From: Azonexus sp.
Lineage (GTDB): Bacteria; Pseudomonadota; Gammaproteobacteria; Burkholderiales; Rhodocyclaceae
Assembly: GCA_031277255.1 (NCBI GenBank)
Contig: JAITMS010000021.1
Location: 1 to 45,542 of the forward strand
Reading direction: 5' to 3'
DNA: 45,542 nt
Part shown: positions 32,948-40,946 of the stretch, piece by piece
How positions within the stretch are numbered: position 1 is the stretch's first letter
How the letters are laid out: every line of letters starts with the position of its first letter
Made by a program: the position numbers and the translations under genes
Notes under the pieces: generated by a model
Told to the model about the DNA's origin: nothing
Database searches by the model: none
What the model saw: the letters and a program-made list of their open reading frames with translations, nothing else

Positions 32948-33587
32948 GTTCTTTCTCCTTTCGATTGATGTGGCGGGTGATCGACCGCTTCAAAATGGTG
33001 ACTTCCTTGAGTTCCGGCGGCAGCCGGTGGATGGTGTTGCGGGCCATCAATTCACCGCGGGTAATCAGTTCGAGGTTTTCCAGGGTGATGTTGCGTTTAT
33101 CGCCATCCTTGAAACACAGCGCGTGGCCGGGCGGCAGCGGGCCGTGGGCGGCTTCCCAGAGCAACAGGTGCACAAAGCGCCAGCGCCGATGCATGGGCAG
33201 GTCGTTATTGATCTTGCGGACGAGGTAGCCTTCCTTGCTGAGACGCTCGGCGCCGATGGCCGCCAGCCGCTCTGCCGCCCTGCCGCCGAGATGCCCCGGC
33301 TTGAACTGGGTGGCGACGGAATTCGCATGGCACAGGCCCTTCATGTTTTTGTTCCAGGGCGTGTGGCCGTTTTGAAAACGACTTTCCTTGCCGATGACGC
33401 CATCGAGGCGGCCAGAGAGTCTGCTGGCCTTGAATGCCGCGCTCTTTTCGAGGCCGAGCGCGTTCGCCTTGCCGTAAACGCTCTTGAGCGAGCGGCCCAA
33501 GGCGGCAGCGATGATCTCTGCCGGGTAGTCCGGGTAACATTCTTGCAACGCCTCGATCTGGGCGTTGCTCCAGTAATCGCGCGCCAT
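32931..33587 (-). CDS. HNH homing-type endonuclease
   Basis: 218 residues from ATG 33587, which overlaps the stop of the 33-aa gene. Residues about 8-60 are helix-turn-helix-like (ALQECYPDYPAEIIAAALGRSL). The nuclease part has EGYLVRKINNDLPMHRRWRFVHLLLWE, PPGHALCFKDGDKRNITLENLELI: a beta-beta-alpha HNH core with the usual His/Asn spacing. It resembles free-standing homing or phage HNH enzymes. It probably moved in as a selfish gene or takes part in DNA processing. Confidence 0.85.
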   Translation of the reverse strand: MARDYWSNAQIEALQECYPDYPAEIIAAALGRSLKSVYGKANALGLEKSAAFKASRLSGRLDGVIGKESRFQNGHTPWNKNMKGLCHANSVATQFKPGHLGGRAAERLAAIGAERLSKEGYLVRKINNDLPMHRRWRFVHLLLWEAAHGPLPPGHALCFKDGDKRNITLENLELITRGELMARNTIHRLPPELKEVTILKRSITRHINRKEKEHEPHR

Positions 33588-33688
33588 CACCGCCCCGCCC
33601 TGATCCAGGCCAGCCGCCACGAGAAGCCGAGGCGGTGGTAGTAGCGGAGCGCGAGACGCAGGCGGCGGAGGAAACGGATCGGGTTCAT
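33587..33688 (-). CDS. 33-residue basic phage protein
   Basis: ATG 33688 is preceded by a perfect AAGGAGG, and the stop (TGA) overlaps the ATG of the HNH gene. The product is basic and aromatic-rich: MNPIRFLRRLRLALRYYHRL followed by a GFSWRLAWIRAGR-type end. The tight coupling between MuB and HNH genes and good ribosome-binding site support a real gene. Function unknown. Confidence 0.6.
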   Translation of the reverse strand: MNPIRFLRRLRLALRYYHRLGFSWRLAWIRAGR

Positions 33689-33689
33689 T

Positions 33690-34943
33690 TCACGCCTCCT
33701 TGACAATGGCCGCGTCCACCTGCGGCGCGCCGAGGTGGGCAGCGAGGTTCATGGCGGCGGTGAGCGCGTTGGCGACGGCCAGCGGGTAGGCGAGGCTGAT
33801 CCATTGCGTGGACAGTTGCCCGGTCTTGGCGCTGCCGGTTTTGTGGGCGAGGGTCAGCCGCTGGCGCAGCGCCTCGATGCCTTCCGGGCTGATGACGCTG
33901 GCAAGCTCCGCCCCGGCGCGGGCCAGTTTGAATTTAAGGTAGTCGGCCAACACGCCGTCGAGCGGCGGCAGTTCGACGATGTCGCAGCGTTGCGCGACTT
34001 CGCGCACTTCGGCGTTGTTCACGGCCAGGCGCTGCTTGAGTTCCGGCTGGCCGACGAGGATGATGGCGAGCAAGGGGGCCAGCCCATCGCGGATTTCGGC
34101 AAAGCGTTTGAGGTGCTTCAAGGTCGGCGTCGGCAGGCAGTGCGCTTCTTCGATCAGCAGCACATGGCGCTGCCCGGCGCGGTGACCGGCGGCGAGCAGC
34201 TGCTGCACCTGGCGGGCGCGGGCTTCGGTGGTGCGCCTGGGCGGCGTCGACGGCGCGGCGGTGGCGATGATGGCTTCGACGATGCTGGCCGATTTGAGGG
34301 TTTTGCCCTTGCTGTCGTTCTCCTCCATGTAGAGGACGGAGGGTTCGATGATGAGGACATCCCTGCCTTCGCGGGCGAGGCGATCCTTGAAGTCGGCGAC
34401 GACGGTGCTCTTGCCGCTGCCGGATTCGCCGATCAGCGCCAGCAGCCCGCCGTGCCGGGCGTGCTGCCAGAGGGTTTCGCGGACGAAGCGAATGTCCGGG
34501 CTGAGGTAGACGTCGGCAGCCTCGCGGATGTCGTTGGTGAACGGGTCGGCGGCGAGGTTGAAGTGCTTTCGCGTTGCCGCGTAGAGGGTTTGTTTTTGCA
34601 GTAACATCTCTTCTCCTTGGTTTGTGTGTTCAGGAATCGCCGCGTTTGCCAGAGCGGCGGGGAAACGCCCGGCGCTGCTACGCCGGGCGTTTTTTTCGGG
34701 GGCCGATGAATCGAGGGGAGAGGGTGGCGGCGGATCAAAAGCCCGCCGAATCTGCGTTTCAGAGGCCCCGGCGCGGCGCAGGCGGTCGCCGAGGCGGATG
34801 GCGAGATCAGGGTTTTTCTTCGGCCAGCGCCCGTGGTTGACGAGGTCGGAGAAGGTGCCGGTCGAGAGGCCGAGGGCGCGGGCGAGATGGGCTTGTTTCA
34901 GGCCAAGCGCGGCAATCAGGCGGTTGAGTTTTGAGGCCATCAT
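33690..34943 (-). CDS. Transposition protein B (MuB-like AAA+ ATPase) with N-terminal HTH
   Basis: 417 residues. Residues about 1-70 are an XRE/MuB-type helix-turn-helix (LKQAHLARALGLSTGTFSDL). A low-complexity linker (70-110) leads to the AAA+ part (DPFTNDIREAADVYLSPDIRFVRE) with Walker A GESGSGKST (172-180) and Walker B HVLLIEEAH. MuB-like proteins bind DNA, choose targets and activate the transposase. Mu B also has an N-terminal HTH, so fusion is plausible. But an internal ATG at 34607 with perfect AAGGAG suggests the AAA+ part can also be made alone. The linker DNA holds a strong terminator-like hairpin in the opposite direction. Confidence 0.9.
   Translation of the reverse strand: MMASKLNRLIAALGLKQAHLARALGLSTGTFSDLVNHGRWPKKNPDLAIRLGDRLRRAGASETQIRRAFDPPPPSPLDSSAPEKNARRSSAGRFPAALANAAIPEHTNQGEEMLLQKQTLYAATRKHFNLAADPFTNDIREAADVYLSPDIRFVRETLWQHARHGGLLALIGESGSGKSTVVADFKDRLAREGRDVLIIEPSVLYMEENDSKGKTLKSASIVEAIIATAAPSTPPRRTTEARARQVQQLLAAGHRAGQRHVLLIEEAHCLPTPTLKHLKRFAEIRDGLAPLLAIILVGQPELKQRLAVNNAEVREVAQRCDIVELPPLDGVLADYLKFKLARAGAELASVISPEGIEALRQRLTLAHKTGSAKTGQLSTQWISLAYPLAVANALTAAMNLAAHLGAPQVDAAIVKEA
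34663..34696 (+). terminator. Rho-independent terminator (plus direction) inside protein B ORF
   Basis: A 12-bp perfect stem, AAACGCCCGGCG and CGCCGGGCGTTT, with loop CTGCTA, is followed by a T tract up to 34,696 on the plus strand. On the minus (coding) strand the hairpin is preceded by A7 and followed only by TTTCCCC, so it is directional for antisense transcripts. It lies in the linker of the protein B frame. Confidence 0.65.
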
Positions 34944-36763
34944 TTGACCCGCCGCAAGCCCGGCTCGCCGTCATGTGTGCCGGTGGCGGGCGGCAGAGCG
35001 CCCCATTGATCGGCCCAGGCCAGCGGCACATGGCCGTTGGGGAAGGCGGCGCTGATCTGCCGGTAGAGATCGGCGGGCGCGGCGTCAGAGAGGCGTTCCT
35101 TGATCGAGCGCACGGCTTCCGGCACGGTGAGCATGATCTGCACGGCGGGCGCGTCACGCCGCATGGCGGCGACCGCCGCCGTTTCGACCTCTGCCGCCTC
35201 CGGCAACAGGCGCGGCGGCAGTTCAGTCTGGCCGAGATACGAGTGGGCGACGAGGCCCTTGCCGTCATTCATGTGGCCGAAGGGCCGCGCCTGTTGGGCG
35301 CGTTTTTCTTCCGCGCCCTCGGCGCTGACGCCCTCACCCCAGGCGGCAGCGGCCAGCGCGTTGGCGGCGATTTCCGGCTGGGTCAGCGGCCCGCGTTTGT
35401 ATTCCTCGCCCGCCACCGGAGCCGCGAGCGGGCGGCCATAGGCGTCAAATTCGCTGACCGGCGCGACCTGCACCTTGAGCGGCTCCGCCCCCAGGCGTTC
35501 GATTTCGATGCGTAGCGCGCCTTGCTGCAAGAGCAGCGGCGTCACCCGCAGGGTTTGCCCGTTGCCAATAAACTCAGCCCAGGGCGAGAGGTCGTAGCGG
35601 GCGGTCTTGCCGATTTCCGGGTGGGCAAAGGTGATGTGCCGGTTCTTCACCTTCCGCGTCTGTTCCTGCCCGGCGAGGAACCACTGGCAGACCTTCTCCG
35701 GCGGCAGCGCCACCAGCGCGCCGGGGTGCTGCAAAATGGTGTTCCACAGGTCATCCCGAATAAAAGCCTCGCCGCTGGCGCGGGTCAGGCGGCAATCGAC
35801 GTGTGGAATACGGTTGGCGTTGTAGTCGCGCGCCCAGCGTTCGGCGCTGGCGTTGAGTTCGGCGACGCTCTCTACCGGCTCAAAACGCAGCCGACTCTCA
35901 AAATGCGTCTCGACGATGTTGTTGCTGACTTCCACCCCGCCCTTGGCCCAGGCATGGCCGACGGCGTGGGTTTCATGGGCGACGCCGAGGGCGTCCAGGA
36001 GGTTACGGATGGCGGCGCTGGTGTTGGCGCTACCCTTGTCCCACAAGAGCATCTGCGGCACGCCGTAGGAGAGCCGCCCCTCCTGCCGCCCCCATGTCCA
36101 GAGCAGGAACTCAAAGAGGCTCCGCTGGTTTTCGCCCGCCGCCTCAAAGTAGCGCAGGTCGATACTGCCGCTGGCGTGGTCATAGCGCACATAGCGCCAG
36201 ACCTTGAACTTGACGCGATCCAGCCCGATGGTCTTGTTCTTGTTCCATTCTTCCTCACGGATCATGGCCTGGCCCTTGGGCGTGTAGTATAAAAGGCAGA
36301 GCGAGGGGTCGATCTGGTGCAGGTGGTTGGGGTGGAGGCTCCGCATCTCGCCGGTGGAGCGGGCGGCCATCTGGCTTTTGACATCCATGCGGCGCACGCG
36401 CATGAGGCTGTTGACCCGGCTCTCGGAGACGGTGATGGCGATGCCGTTGGCCTGCGCCATGTTCATCGCCACCGCCGTCGGCAGGGTCGCCTTCAAATTA
36501 CCGCGCACGGCTTCGCGCTTGGCGCTGGCGATGAATTTGAGCGCGGCTTCCGGCAGCGCCGTCTTGCCCGCGTCGGCGCGTTTTTTACGGCCCGCGTCGT
36601 ACCCGGCGTGGCGGCGGAGCCAGGCGTAGATGGTGGCGGCGCTTTTGCCGGTGCGCTCGGCAAAGCTCTGCACCAGCGGCGAGCTTGAGCCATGCGGGGC
36701 GGCGGCCACCTGGTCGCGCAGGGCGAACAGGTCTTGCAGGAGGGCGGGGGCGAGGCGGGCCAT
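34940..36763 (-). CDS. Transposase A (Mu A-like DDE recombinase)
   Basis: 607 residues from ATG 36763, two bases from the upstream stop. N-terminal DNA-binding parts (about 30-130) precede an RNase H-like core with Asp152 (HLHQIDPS), Asp242 (LLWDKGSAN) and Glu278 (WAKGGVEVSNN), giving the D,D(35)E spacing. A beta-barrel region (about 390-480) follows, and the C-terminus should contact protein B. It cuts phage ends and joins them to target DNA. It overlaps the protein B start by four bases. Confidence 0.93.
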   Translation of the reverse strand: MARLAPALLQDLFALRDQVAAAPHGSSSPLVQSFAERTGKSAATIYAWLRRHAGYDAGRKKRADAGKTALPEAALKFIASAKREAVRGNLKATLPTAVAMNMAQANGIAITVSESRVNSLMRVRRMDVKSQMAARSTGEMRSLHPNHLHQIDPSLCLLYYTPKGQAMIREEEWNKNKTIGLDRVKFKVWRYVRYDHASGSIDLRYFEAAGENQRSLFEFLLWTWGRQEGRLSYGVPQMLLWDKGSANTSAAIRNLLDALGVAHETHAVGHAWAKGGVEVSNNIVETHFESRLRFEPVESVAELNASAERWARDYNANRIPHVDCRLTRASGEAFIRDDLWNTILQHPGALVALPPEKVCQWFLAGQEQTRKVKNRHITFAHPEIGKTARYDLSPWAEFIGNGQTLRVTPLLLQQGALRIEIERLGAEPLKVQVAPVSEFDAYGRPLAAPVAGEEYKRGPLTQPEIAANALAAAAWGEGVSAEGAEEKRAQQARPFGHMNDGKGLVAHSYLGQTELPPRLLPEAAEVETAAVAAMRRDAPAVQIMLTVPEAVRSIKERLSDAAPADLYRQISAAFPNGHVPLAWADQWGALPPATGTHDGEPGLRRVK

Positions 36764-36764
36764 G

Positions 36765-37682
36765 TCACTCGCCGGTAAACATGCCCAGGGTCTTGTCAAA
36801 GGTTCGGCGCTCTTTCTCGATCAGGCGCTCGGCCTGGGCCAGCGCCGCTTCATAGGCTTCGCCGACATGATTGACGGCGGCCTCGAAAGGCGGGCGCTGC
36901 TCGCCGGGTAGGTCGACTCCGGCTTCGAACAGCGTGAGGCGGCAGGTTTCAAGCTCGGAAATGGCTGTGGCGAGCTTCCTCCCGGCGGCGGCAATCTGCT
37001 CGGTTAGGGGGATCAGGGCATCCGGCCAGTCAGTGACGGCGGCGATTTTTTTATGGGTCTGGACTTGCAGGTCGGTGAGTTTTTGCTGTGTTGCGTCAAG
37101 CACGGCATCCTTGGCGGCGGCGTCTGCGCGTAATTCGCGCAGGCCTGCGCGAAGTTCACGCAGCGACATGTCGGCGATGTCATCGAGCTTCAATTCGCCG
37201 GTCTGGCCAGTGAGTTCGAGTTCTTCGATCTGTTCGTCGTCAAGAACAAGCATTTCGAAGAGCTTGGTCTGGTTGCCCACCGCCGTCAAAACGGGCGTCG
37301 ACGCCCGTTTTGAAAACTTGGTTGCCGCCTGCATGAAGCGGCGGGCAACTCTTGCGTCGATATTCAGAACATCCAGCCGCGCCATGAACTGCCCGTGTTC
37401 ACAAGCCTCTTTCAATACCCGCAGGCCGCGCCCGACTTCCAGACACGCCTCGACCGACCGCCGCATGTTGGCCGCGATGTCGCGCTGGATCAGGTCGGGG
37501 TCGGTGCAGTCGGCGGGCAGTTGATAGCCCAGTGTCGCCGCCACGGCGCGGGTGGTGGCGTCACGCTGGGCCGCCAGCGCGGTCAGTTGATTGGCCGCCT
37601 CGGCCATCGCGGGCAGACTCGGCACTTCGGTCTCGGTTACGGCACTGGAAGGGTTGTCGGTAACGGTCGGTTTGCGGCCCAT
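36765..37682 (-). CDS. DUF3102-like coiled-coil early protein
   Basis: 305 residues. The central segment DLIQRDIAANMRRSVEACLEVGRGLRVLKEACEHGQF is the DUF3102-like (KorB/ParB-adjacent) pattern. The rest is helical, with coiled coils at about 175-240. Such proteins lie upstream of transposase A in several B3-like phages. Role unknown; a DNA-binding accessory factor for transposition is one inference. AAGGA precedes ATG 37682. Confidence 0.65.
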   Translation of the reverse strand: MGRKPTVTDNPSSAVTETEVPSLPAMAEAANQLTALAAQRDATTRAVAATLGYQLPADCTDPDLIQRDIAANMRRSVEACLEVGRGLRVLKEACEHGQFMARLDVLNIDARVARRFMQAATKFSKRASTPVLTAVGNQTKLFEMLVLDDEQIEELELTGQTGELKLDDIADMSLRELRAGLRELRADAAAKDAVLDATQQKLTDLQVQTHKKIAAVTDWPDALIPLTEQIAAAGRKLATAISELETCRLTLFEAGVDLPGEQRPPFEAAVNHVGEAYEAALAQAERLIEKERRTFDKTLGMFTGE

Positions 37683-37693
37683 GAAAATTCCTT

Positions 37694-37975
37694 TCAGGAA
37701 AGACGTTGTTTGAGATTGACCAGCCGCGCCTCTGCCACGTCGATGCTTCTGAGAATCGACAGGGCATGGCGGGCGAGATGAAGGGAAGGCCGGACGCGCC
37801 CCGTTTCCGGGATGCGCTCGGCAAAGCCTTTTTCTTCCAGCACGGCGACGTAGCGGGTGATGGCGGAAGGATCAAGGCCGGTGGCCTTGGCCAGATCGCC
37901 CGGCGCGAGGCCGTTGGCGAAGTGGCCGAGCAAGACGGCCAGCACGTCAAGCGTCTTGGCGGCAGAGGCACTCAT
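37694..37975 (-). CDS. IclR/MarR-like winged-helix protein
   Basis: 93 residues, mostly one winged helix-turn-helix: AAKTLDVLAVLLGHFANGLAPGDLAKATGLDPSAITRYVAVLEEKGF is the IclR-type N-terminal HTH, followed by the wing (RVRPSLHLARHA) and a final helix. It lacks the IclR effector domain. An early-region regulator; its start overlaps the stop of the preceding gene. Confidence 0.75.
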   Translation of the reverse strand: MSASAAKTLDVLAVLLGHFANGLAPGDLAKATGLDPSAITRYVAVLEEKGFAERIPETGRVRPSLHLARHALSILRSIDVAEARLVNLKQRLS

Positions 37976-38211
37976 GCCGCCGCCATACCGCGCTGAATAT
38001 CAGAAACAACAAGGCAGAATGTGCCGCCATACGCCTCTAAACGAACCGACCCGGACGGTATCCATTCTGGAGCGTCAATGAAGCCGGGCGGGTTGTGGCA
38101 TCCGTTTTGGCAAAAAAACCATCCTTCATTTTCGTTAGTGGCATGCGGCTGATTGATAACGTGGCCGGTGTATGGCGAAAAAAGGAGTGCAGTAGATTTT
38201 TGAGATGTCAT
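37972..38211 (-). CDS. Small protein with a CxxxC-like motif
   Basis: 79 residues from ATG 38211. It holds FFCQNGCHNPPGFIDAPEWIPSGSVRLEAYGGTFC; the Cys/His spacing could bind a metal. No family recognised. It lies just after the Ner-like gene, in the leftward early operon, and overlaps the winged-helix gene by four bases. Confidence 0.55.
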   Translation of the reverse strand: MTSQKSTALLFSPYTGHVINQPHATNENEGWFFCQNGCHNPPGFIDAPEWIPSGSVRLEAYGGTFCLVVSDIQRGMAAA

Positions 38212-38242
38212 GGTTTCGGTTTCCTGTGAATTAGTGCGAAAA

Positions 38243-38434
38243 TCAATCAGCCACCGGCAGGCCGAGGGCGATGCGGACTTCGCGGCCCTCGCCGAAATTG
38301 CCGATTCGCAGGCCACGCACCACGTCACTGACAGTCCGGTAGCGGAAACCGTGCTCGGCGGCAAAGGACTTCAAGGTCTTACCCTGCTGGCGCAGGCGGT
38401 GCTTGATCTGGTTGGCGGTGGTTTGTTTGTTCAT
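38243..38434 (-). CDS. Ner-like DNA-binding protein
   Basis: 63 residues from ATG 38434 with GGAG seven bases upstream; the longer frame upstream crosses the operator. TANQIKHRLRQQGKTLKSFAAEHGFRYRTVSDVVRGLR is a lambda-repressor-like helix-turn-helix as in Ner, which dampens early and repressor transcription in Mu. It is the first gene of the minus-strand early operon, divergent from the repressor. Confidence 0.75.
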   Translation of the reverse strand: MNKQTTANQIKHRLRQQGKTLKSFAAEHGFRYRTVSDVVRGLRIGNFGEGREVRIALGLPVAD

Positions 38435-38480
38435 TGCGGCTCCTTTTGTCGCTGCGTTTGAGTGTTTATGGCTGCATGGT

Positions 38481-38505
38481 ATGCCTAATATTTTAGGCAT
38501 GTCAA
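38481..38505. promoter_or_regulatory. Early promoter -35 box and overlapping operator at the lysogeny switch
   Basis: The palindrome ATGCCTAATATTTTAGGCAT (8-bp arms, 38,481-38,500) lies between the divergent Ner-like and repressor genes. On the minus strand it fills the spacer that follows a perfect TTGACA (38,505-38,500), with TACCAT as a possible -10, 18 bp on. A protein bound here would block the early promoter, which is the usual design of a phage operator. Confidence 0.6.
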
Positions 38506-38525
38506 CTATTTTTGCATGGTGGCGT

Positions 38526-39311
38526 ATGGCTATTGAGCGTGGGGACATCGCGATTCGTCTTGTTGAGGAACGGACACGTATTGGGTACAGCCAAGCAGAC
38601 TTTGCGCGTAAGCTGGTAATCAGCCGAGAAATGTTGCGCAGGTACGAGGTGGGTACCAGTGGCTTGAGTGGTGAATTTCTCGCCGAGTCAGCCACGTTTG
38701 GTATTGACGTGCAGTACGTCTTGACGGGTGTCCGGTCGGCAAACAATGAGGATGCGGTGCGGGCCGTACAGCCGACCGTTCATGTATCTGGCGGATCGGC
38801 AAATGTCATCGCAACGAACCACGGCCCGGTGACGATGGTTGCAACACAACGGCATGTCACAAATACAAAAGCAGAAATAAAGCCTGGTGATGAACACATC
38901 ACGGAACATCAAGCCGCAGTGTTAACCGCACTTGTTGCGGATGTCATAGAAACAGAGGCCAAGCTCAAGCAGAAACCCAAGGGGCATCGGGCTGTGTGGG
39001 GGGCATTGAATGCGCATTGCGGTGTTACACGATACCGCTTGATCCGCCTCACCGATTTTGGGAAGGCGGAAAAATACCTGCGCCAGTGGATTGGCCGACT
39101 GAATTCAGCGCCAAGTGCCCCAATAAAAACCGGAGACGCATGGCGCAAGCGCCACTATGCTTATATAAAAATCAATTGCAAGGATGACCCGGCGTGGGTT
39201 ACCCGCTATGTCACCAAGAATTTTAGCGTGTCCAGTTTGACGGAGTTGTCGAACGATCAGCTTGAGAGAACTTACCGCGCAGTGGCTTCGAGAAAGCGCA
39301 AGGCGTCGTGA
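38526..39311 (+). CDS. Phage repressor: XRE helix-turn-helix plus ORF6C domain
   Basis: 261 residues from ATG 38526 (upstream in-frame starts fall in the operator region). Residues about 10-60 form an XRE HTH (RTRIGYSQADFARKLVISRE, LRRYEVGTSGL). A short Gly/Asn/Val-rich linker follows (HVSGGSANVIATNHGPVTMV), then an ORF6C-type domain (GHRAVWGALNAHCGVTRYRLI, KYLRQWIGRL), as in phage antirepressor/repressor proteins. It should bind the operator at 38,481 and hold lysogeny. Codon use is more AT-rich than the flanking genes. Confidence 0.8.
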   Translation: MAIERGDIAIRLVEERTRIGYSQADFARKLVISREMLRRYEVGTSGLSGEFLAESATFGIDVQYVLTGVRSANNEDAVRAVQPTVHVSGGSANVIATNHGPVTMVATQRHVTNTKAEIKPGDEHITEHQAAVLTALVADVIETEAKLKQKPKGHRAVWGALNAHCGVTRYRLIRLTDFGKAEKYLRQWIGRLNSAPSAPIKTGDAWRKRHYAYIKINCKDDPAWVTRYVTKNFSVSSLTELSNDQLERTYRAVASRKRKAS

Positions 39312-39351
39312 GGGCGCAGATCGTAAAAAATTTGATTAACGGAGGGAGTCC

Positions 39352-40506
39352 ATGCAAGCATTCACCCAGCGCGTCATCAAGCACGGCGAGCACGTTCGCG
39401 CCGTCGGTACCCATTGCACAACCGAAGAAACCACCAAGCAGGCGCTGATCCTGCCGCTGCTTGACATCCTCGGTTTCAGCCCGTTTGACCCAACCAGGGT
39501 CAAGGCCGAGTATGGCGCGGACTTTCCCGGCGCGAAGGCGAACGAGCGTGTTGACTACGCCCTGTTCTGCCAGGGCGTGCCGGTCATGTTCATCGAGGCC
39601 AAAGCCTATGAGGAAAAGCTGGCCAATCACTGCCCGCAGCTTGCCCGCTATTTCAACGCGACGCCGGAGGTCACTATCGCGGCGATCACCAATGGCCGCG
39701 AGTGGCGCTTCTTCACGGATTTGAATAACAAGAATGTGATGGACGTTGACCCGTTCTTGACCGTCAGTTTCGACAATCTGGACGAGTCGCTGCTCTCCCG
39801 CCTCTACCGCTTTCGCCACGACGAGTTCAAACCGGAAGCCTTGCGCACGCTGGCCGAGGAGAGCATCTATCTGGCGGCGTTCAAGGATGTGATTTCGAGC
39901 AGCCTGAAAACGGCGGATGCTGATTTCGTCCGCTACATTGCGGGCCGGGCGGGTATCCAGCGGCAGTTCAATCAGCGGTTCATCGAGTCGATCACGCCGC
40001 TGGTGCGGCAGGCGATTGAAAAATCAGTCAGCGAGATGGTGGTCAGCGGCCTGGCGGCAGGCAATACCGCGCCGCCGGTTGTTGAGGCGGCAGAGGCCGC
40101 GCCAGTGCTGGCGGTCGATGACGATCAGGTCGATCCGGCCAATTCAAAAATCATCACCACGCGCGACGAGCGCCGCATTCTGGAAATCACGCGGGAGATT
40201 CTCGGCCACGATCTCGACATCCAGCCGAAAGACACCGAGAGCTACTACGCGGCGCTGTTCGAGGGCAAGAACAACCGCTGGCTGCTCCATTACTACGGCG
40301 ACAAGCGGGTGCCGACGGTCAACTTTCCCGTCGAACTGACCGAGGCGCGGCGGACGGAAATCACCCGCGCCGGGTTGGAGCTTGGCGCTGGCGATTCGGT
40401 CTGCCTGCCCTCGCCGGAGCATCTGCTGCGCATCCCCGGCATTCTGTTCGACGCGCTGGCCTACGTCAGAAATGACGAGAATTTCCGGCGCGGGGGCGGG
40501 GCATGA
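39352..40506 (+). CDS. Orphan HsdR-N-like PD-(D/E)xK protein
   Basis: 384 residues. Residues about 20-130 match the N-terminal domain of type I restriction subunit R: Asp68 in NERVDYALF and Glu82-x-Lys84 in FIEAKAY make the PDDEXK site. The helicase part of HsdR is absent. A Val/Ala/Asp-rich linker (about 235-260) joins a C-terminal domain with ILEITREILGHDLDIQPKDTES. Similar stand-alone proteins are common in prophages; possible roles are defence, superinfection exclusion or nicking. GGAGG is six bases upstream of the ATG. It lies next to the repressor. Confidence 0.75.
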   Translation: MQAFTQRVIKHGEHVRAVGTHCTTEETTKQALILPLLDILGFSPFDPTRVKAEYGADFPGAKANERVDYALFCQGVPVMFIEAKAYEEKLANHCPQLARYFNATPEVTIAAITNGREWRFFTDLNNKNVMDVDPFLTVSFDNLDESLLSRLYRFRHDEFKPEALRTLAEESIYLAAFKDVISSSLKTADADFVRYIAGRAGIQRQFNQRFIESITPLVRQAIEKSVSEMVVSGLAAGNTAPPVVEAAEAAPVLAVDDDQVDPANSKIITTRDERRILEITREILGHDLDIQPKDTESYYAALFEGKNNRWLLHYYGDKRVPTVNFPVELTEARRTEITRAGLELGAGDSVCLPSPEHLLRIPGILFDALAYVRNDENFRRGGGA

Positions 40507-40560
40507 CTCGTCTTTGAAATTTTTCCACAAAGTCGTATCCACCCACTGAAAGGAGCAATC

Positions 40561-40896
40561 ATGTCAGCAAAATTCGAGGTTTACACCGACAAAGCCGGTG
40601 AGTTCCGCTTCCGCCTCAAGGCCGGGAATGGTTAAACAATTCTCGCCAGCGAAGGCTACAAGGCCAAGGCAGGCTGCCTCTCCGGGATTGAGTCGGTCAA
40701 GAAAAACGCGGTGTCCGCCGCGAATTTTGAGAAAAAAGAAACCAAGGCCGGGAAGTTCATGTTCAACCTGAAAGCGGCCAACAACCAGGTGATCGGCACC
40801 AGTGAATCCTACGAAACCGCAGCCTCGCGCGACAACGGGATCGAGTCCGTAAAGAAGAACGCACCGGCAGCGGAGGTGGTTGAGGCGACAGCTTGA
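40561..40896 (+). pseudogene. yegP/DUF1508 gene broken by an in-frame TAA
   Basis: Two YegP-like repeats are clearly readable: SAKFEVYTDKAGEFRFRLKAGNG, then after TAA (40,633-40,635) TILASEGYKAKAGCLSGIESV and later FMFNLKAANNQVIGTSESY. E. coli YegP has Glu or Gln where the stop lies, so this is a single C-to-T type change (CAA to TAA). A rescue start at GTG 40,711 would make only the second repeat (61 residues). Confidence 0.8.
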
Positions 40897-40901
40897 GCGC
40901 C

Positions 40902-40936
40902 GTGGGGCGGGGTTTGCCCCACTGAAATTTTTTTTT
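40902..40936 (+). terminator. Rho-independent terminator after yegP
   Basis: GTGGGGC (40,902-40,908) pairs with GCCCCAC (40,916-40,922), followed after TGAAA by nine Ts. It ends the repressor-side transcript before the strong promoter at 40,947. Confidence 0.8.
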
Positions 40937-40946
40937 CAAAAAGCGG

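Noticed and set aside
38403-38525. Hydrophobic N-terminal extension of the repressor
   Set aside because: It would translate through the Ner-like gene start and the operator. A membrane leader makes no sense for an XRE repressor.
38435-38746. Longer minus-strand frame upstream of the Ner-like gene
   Set aside because: It crosses the operator and the repressor gene. The HTH protein starts at 38434 with a good ribosome-binding site.
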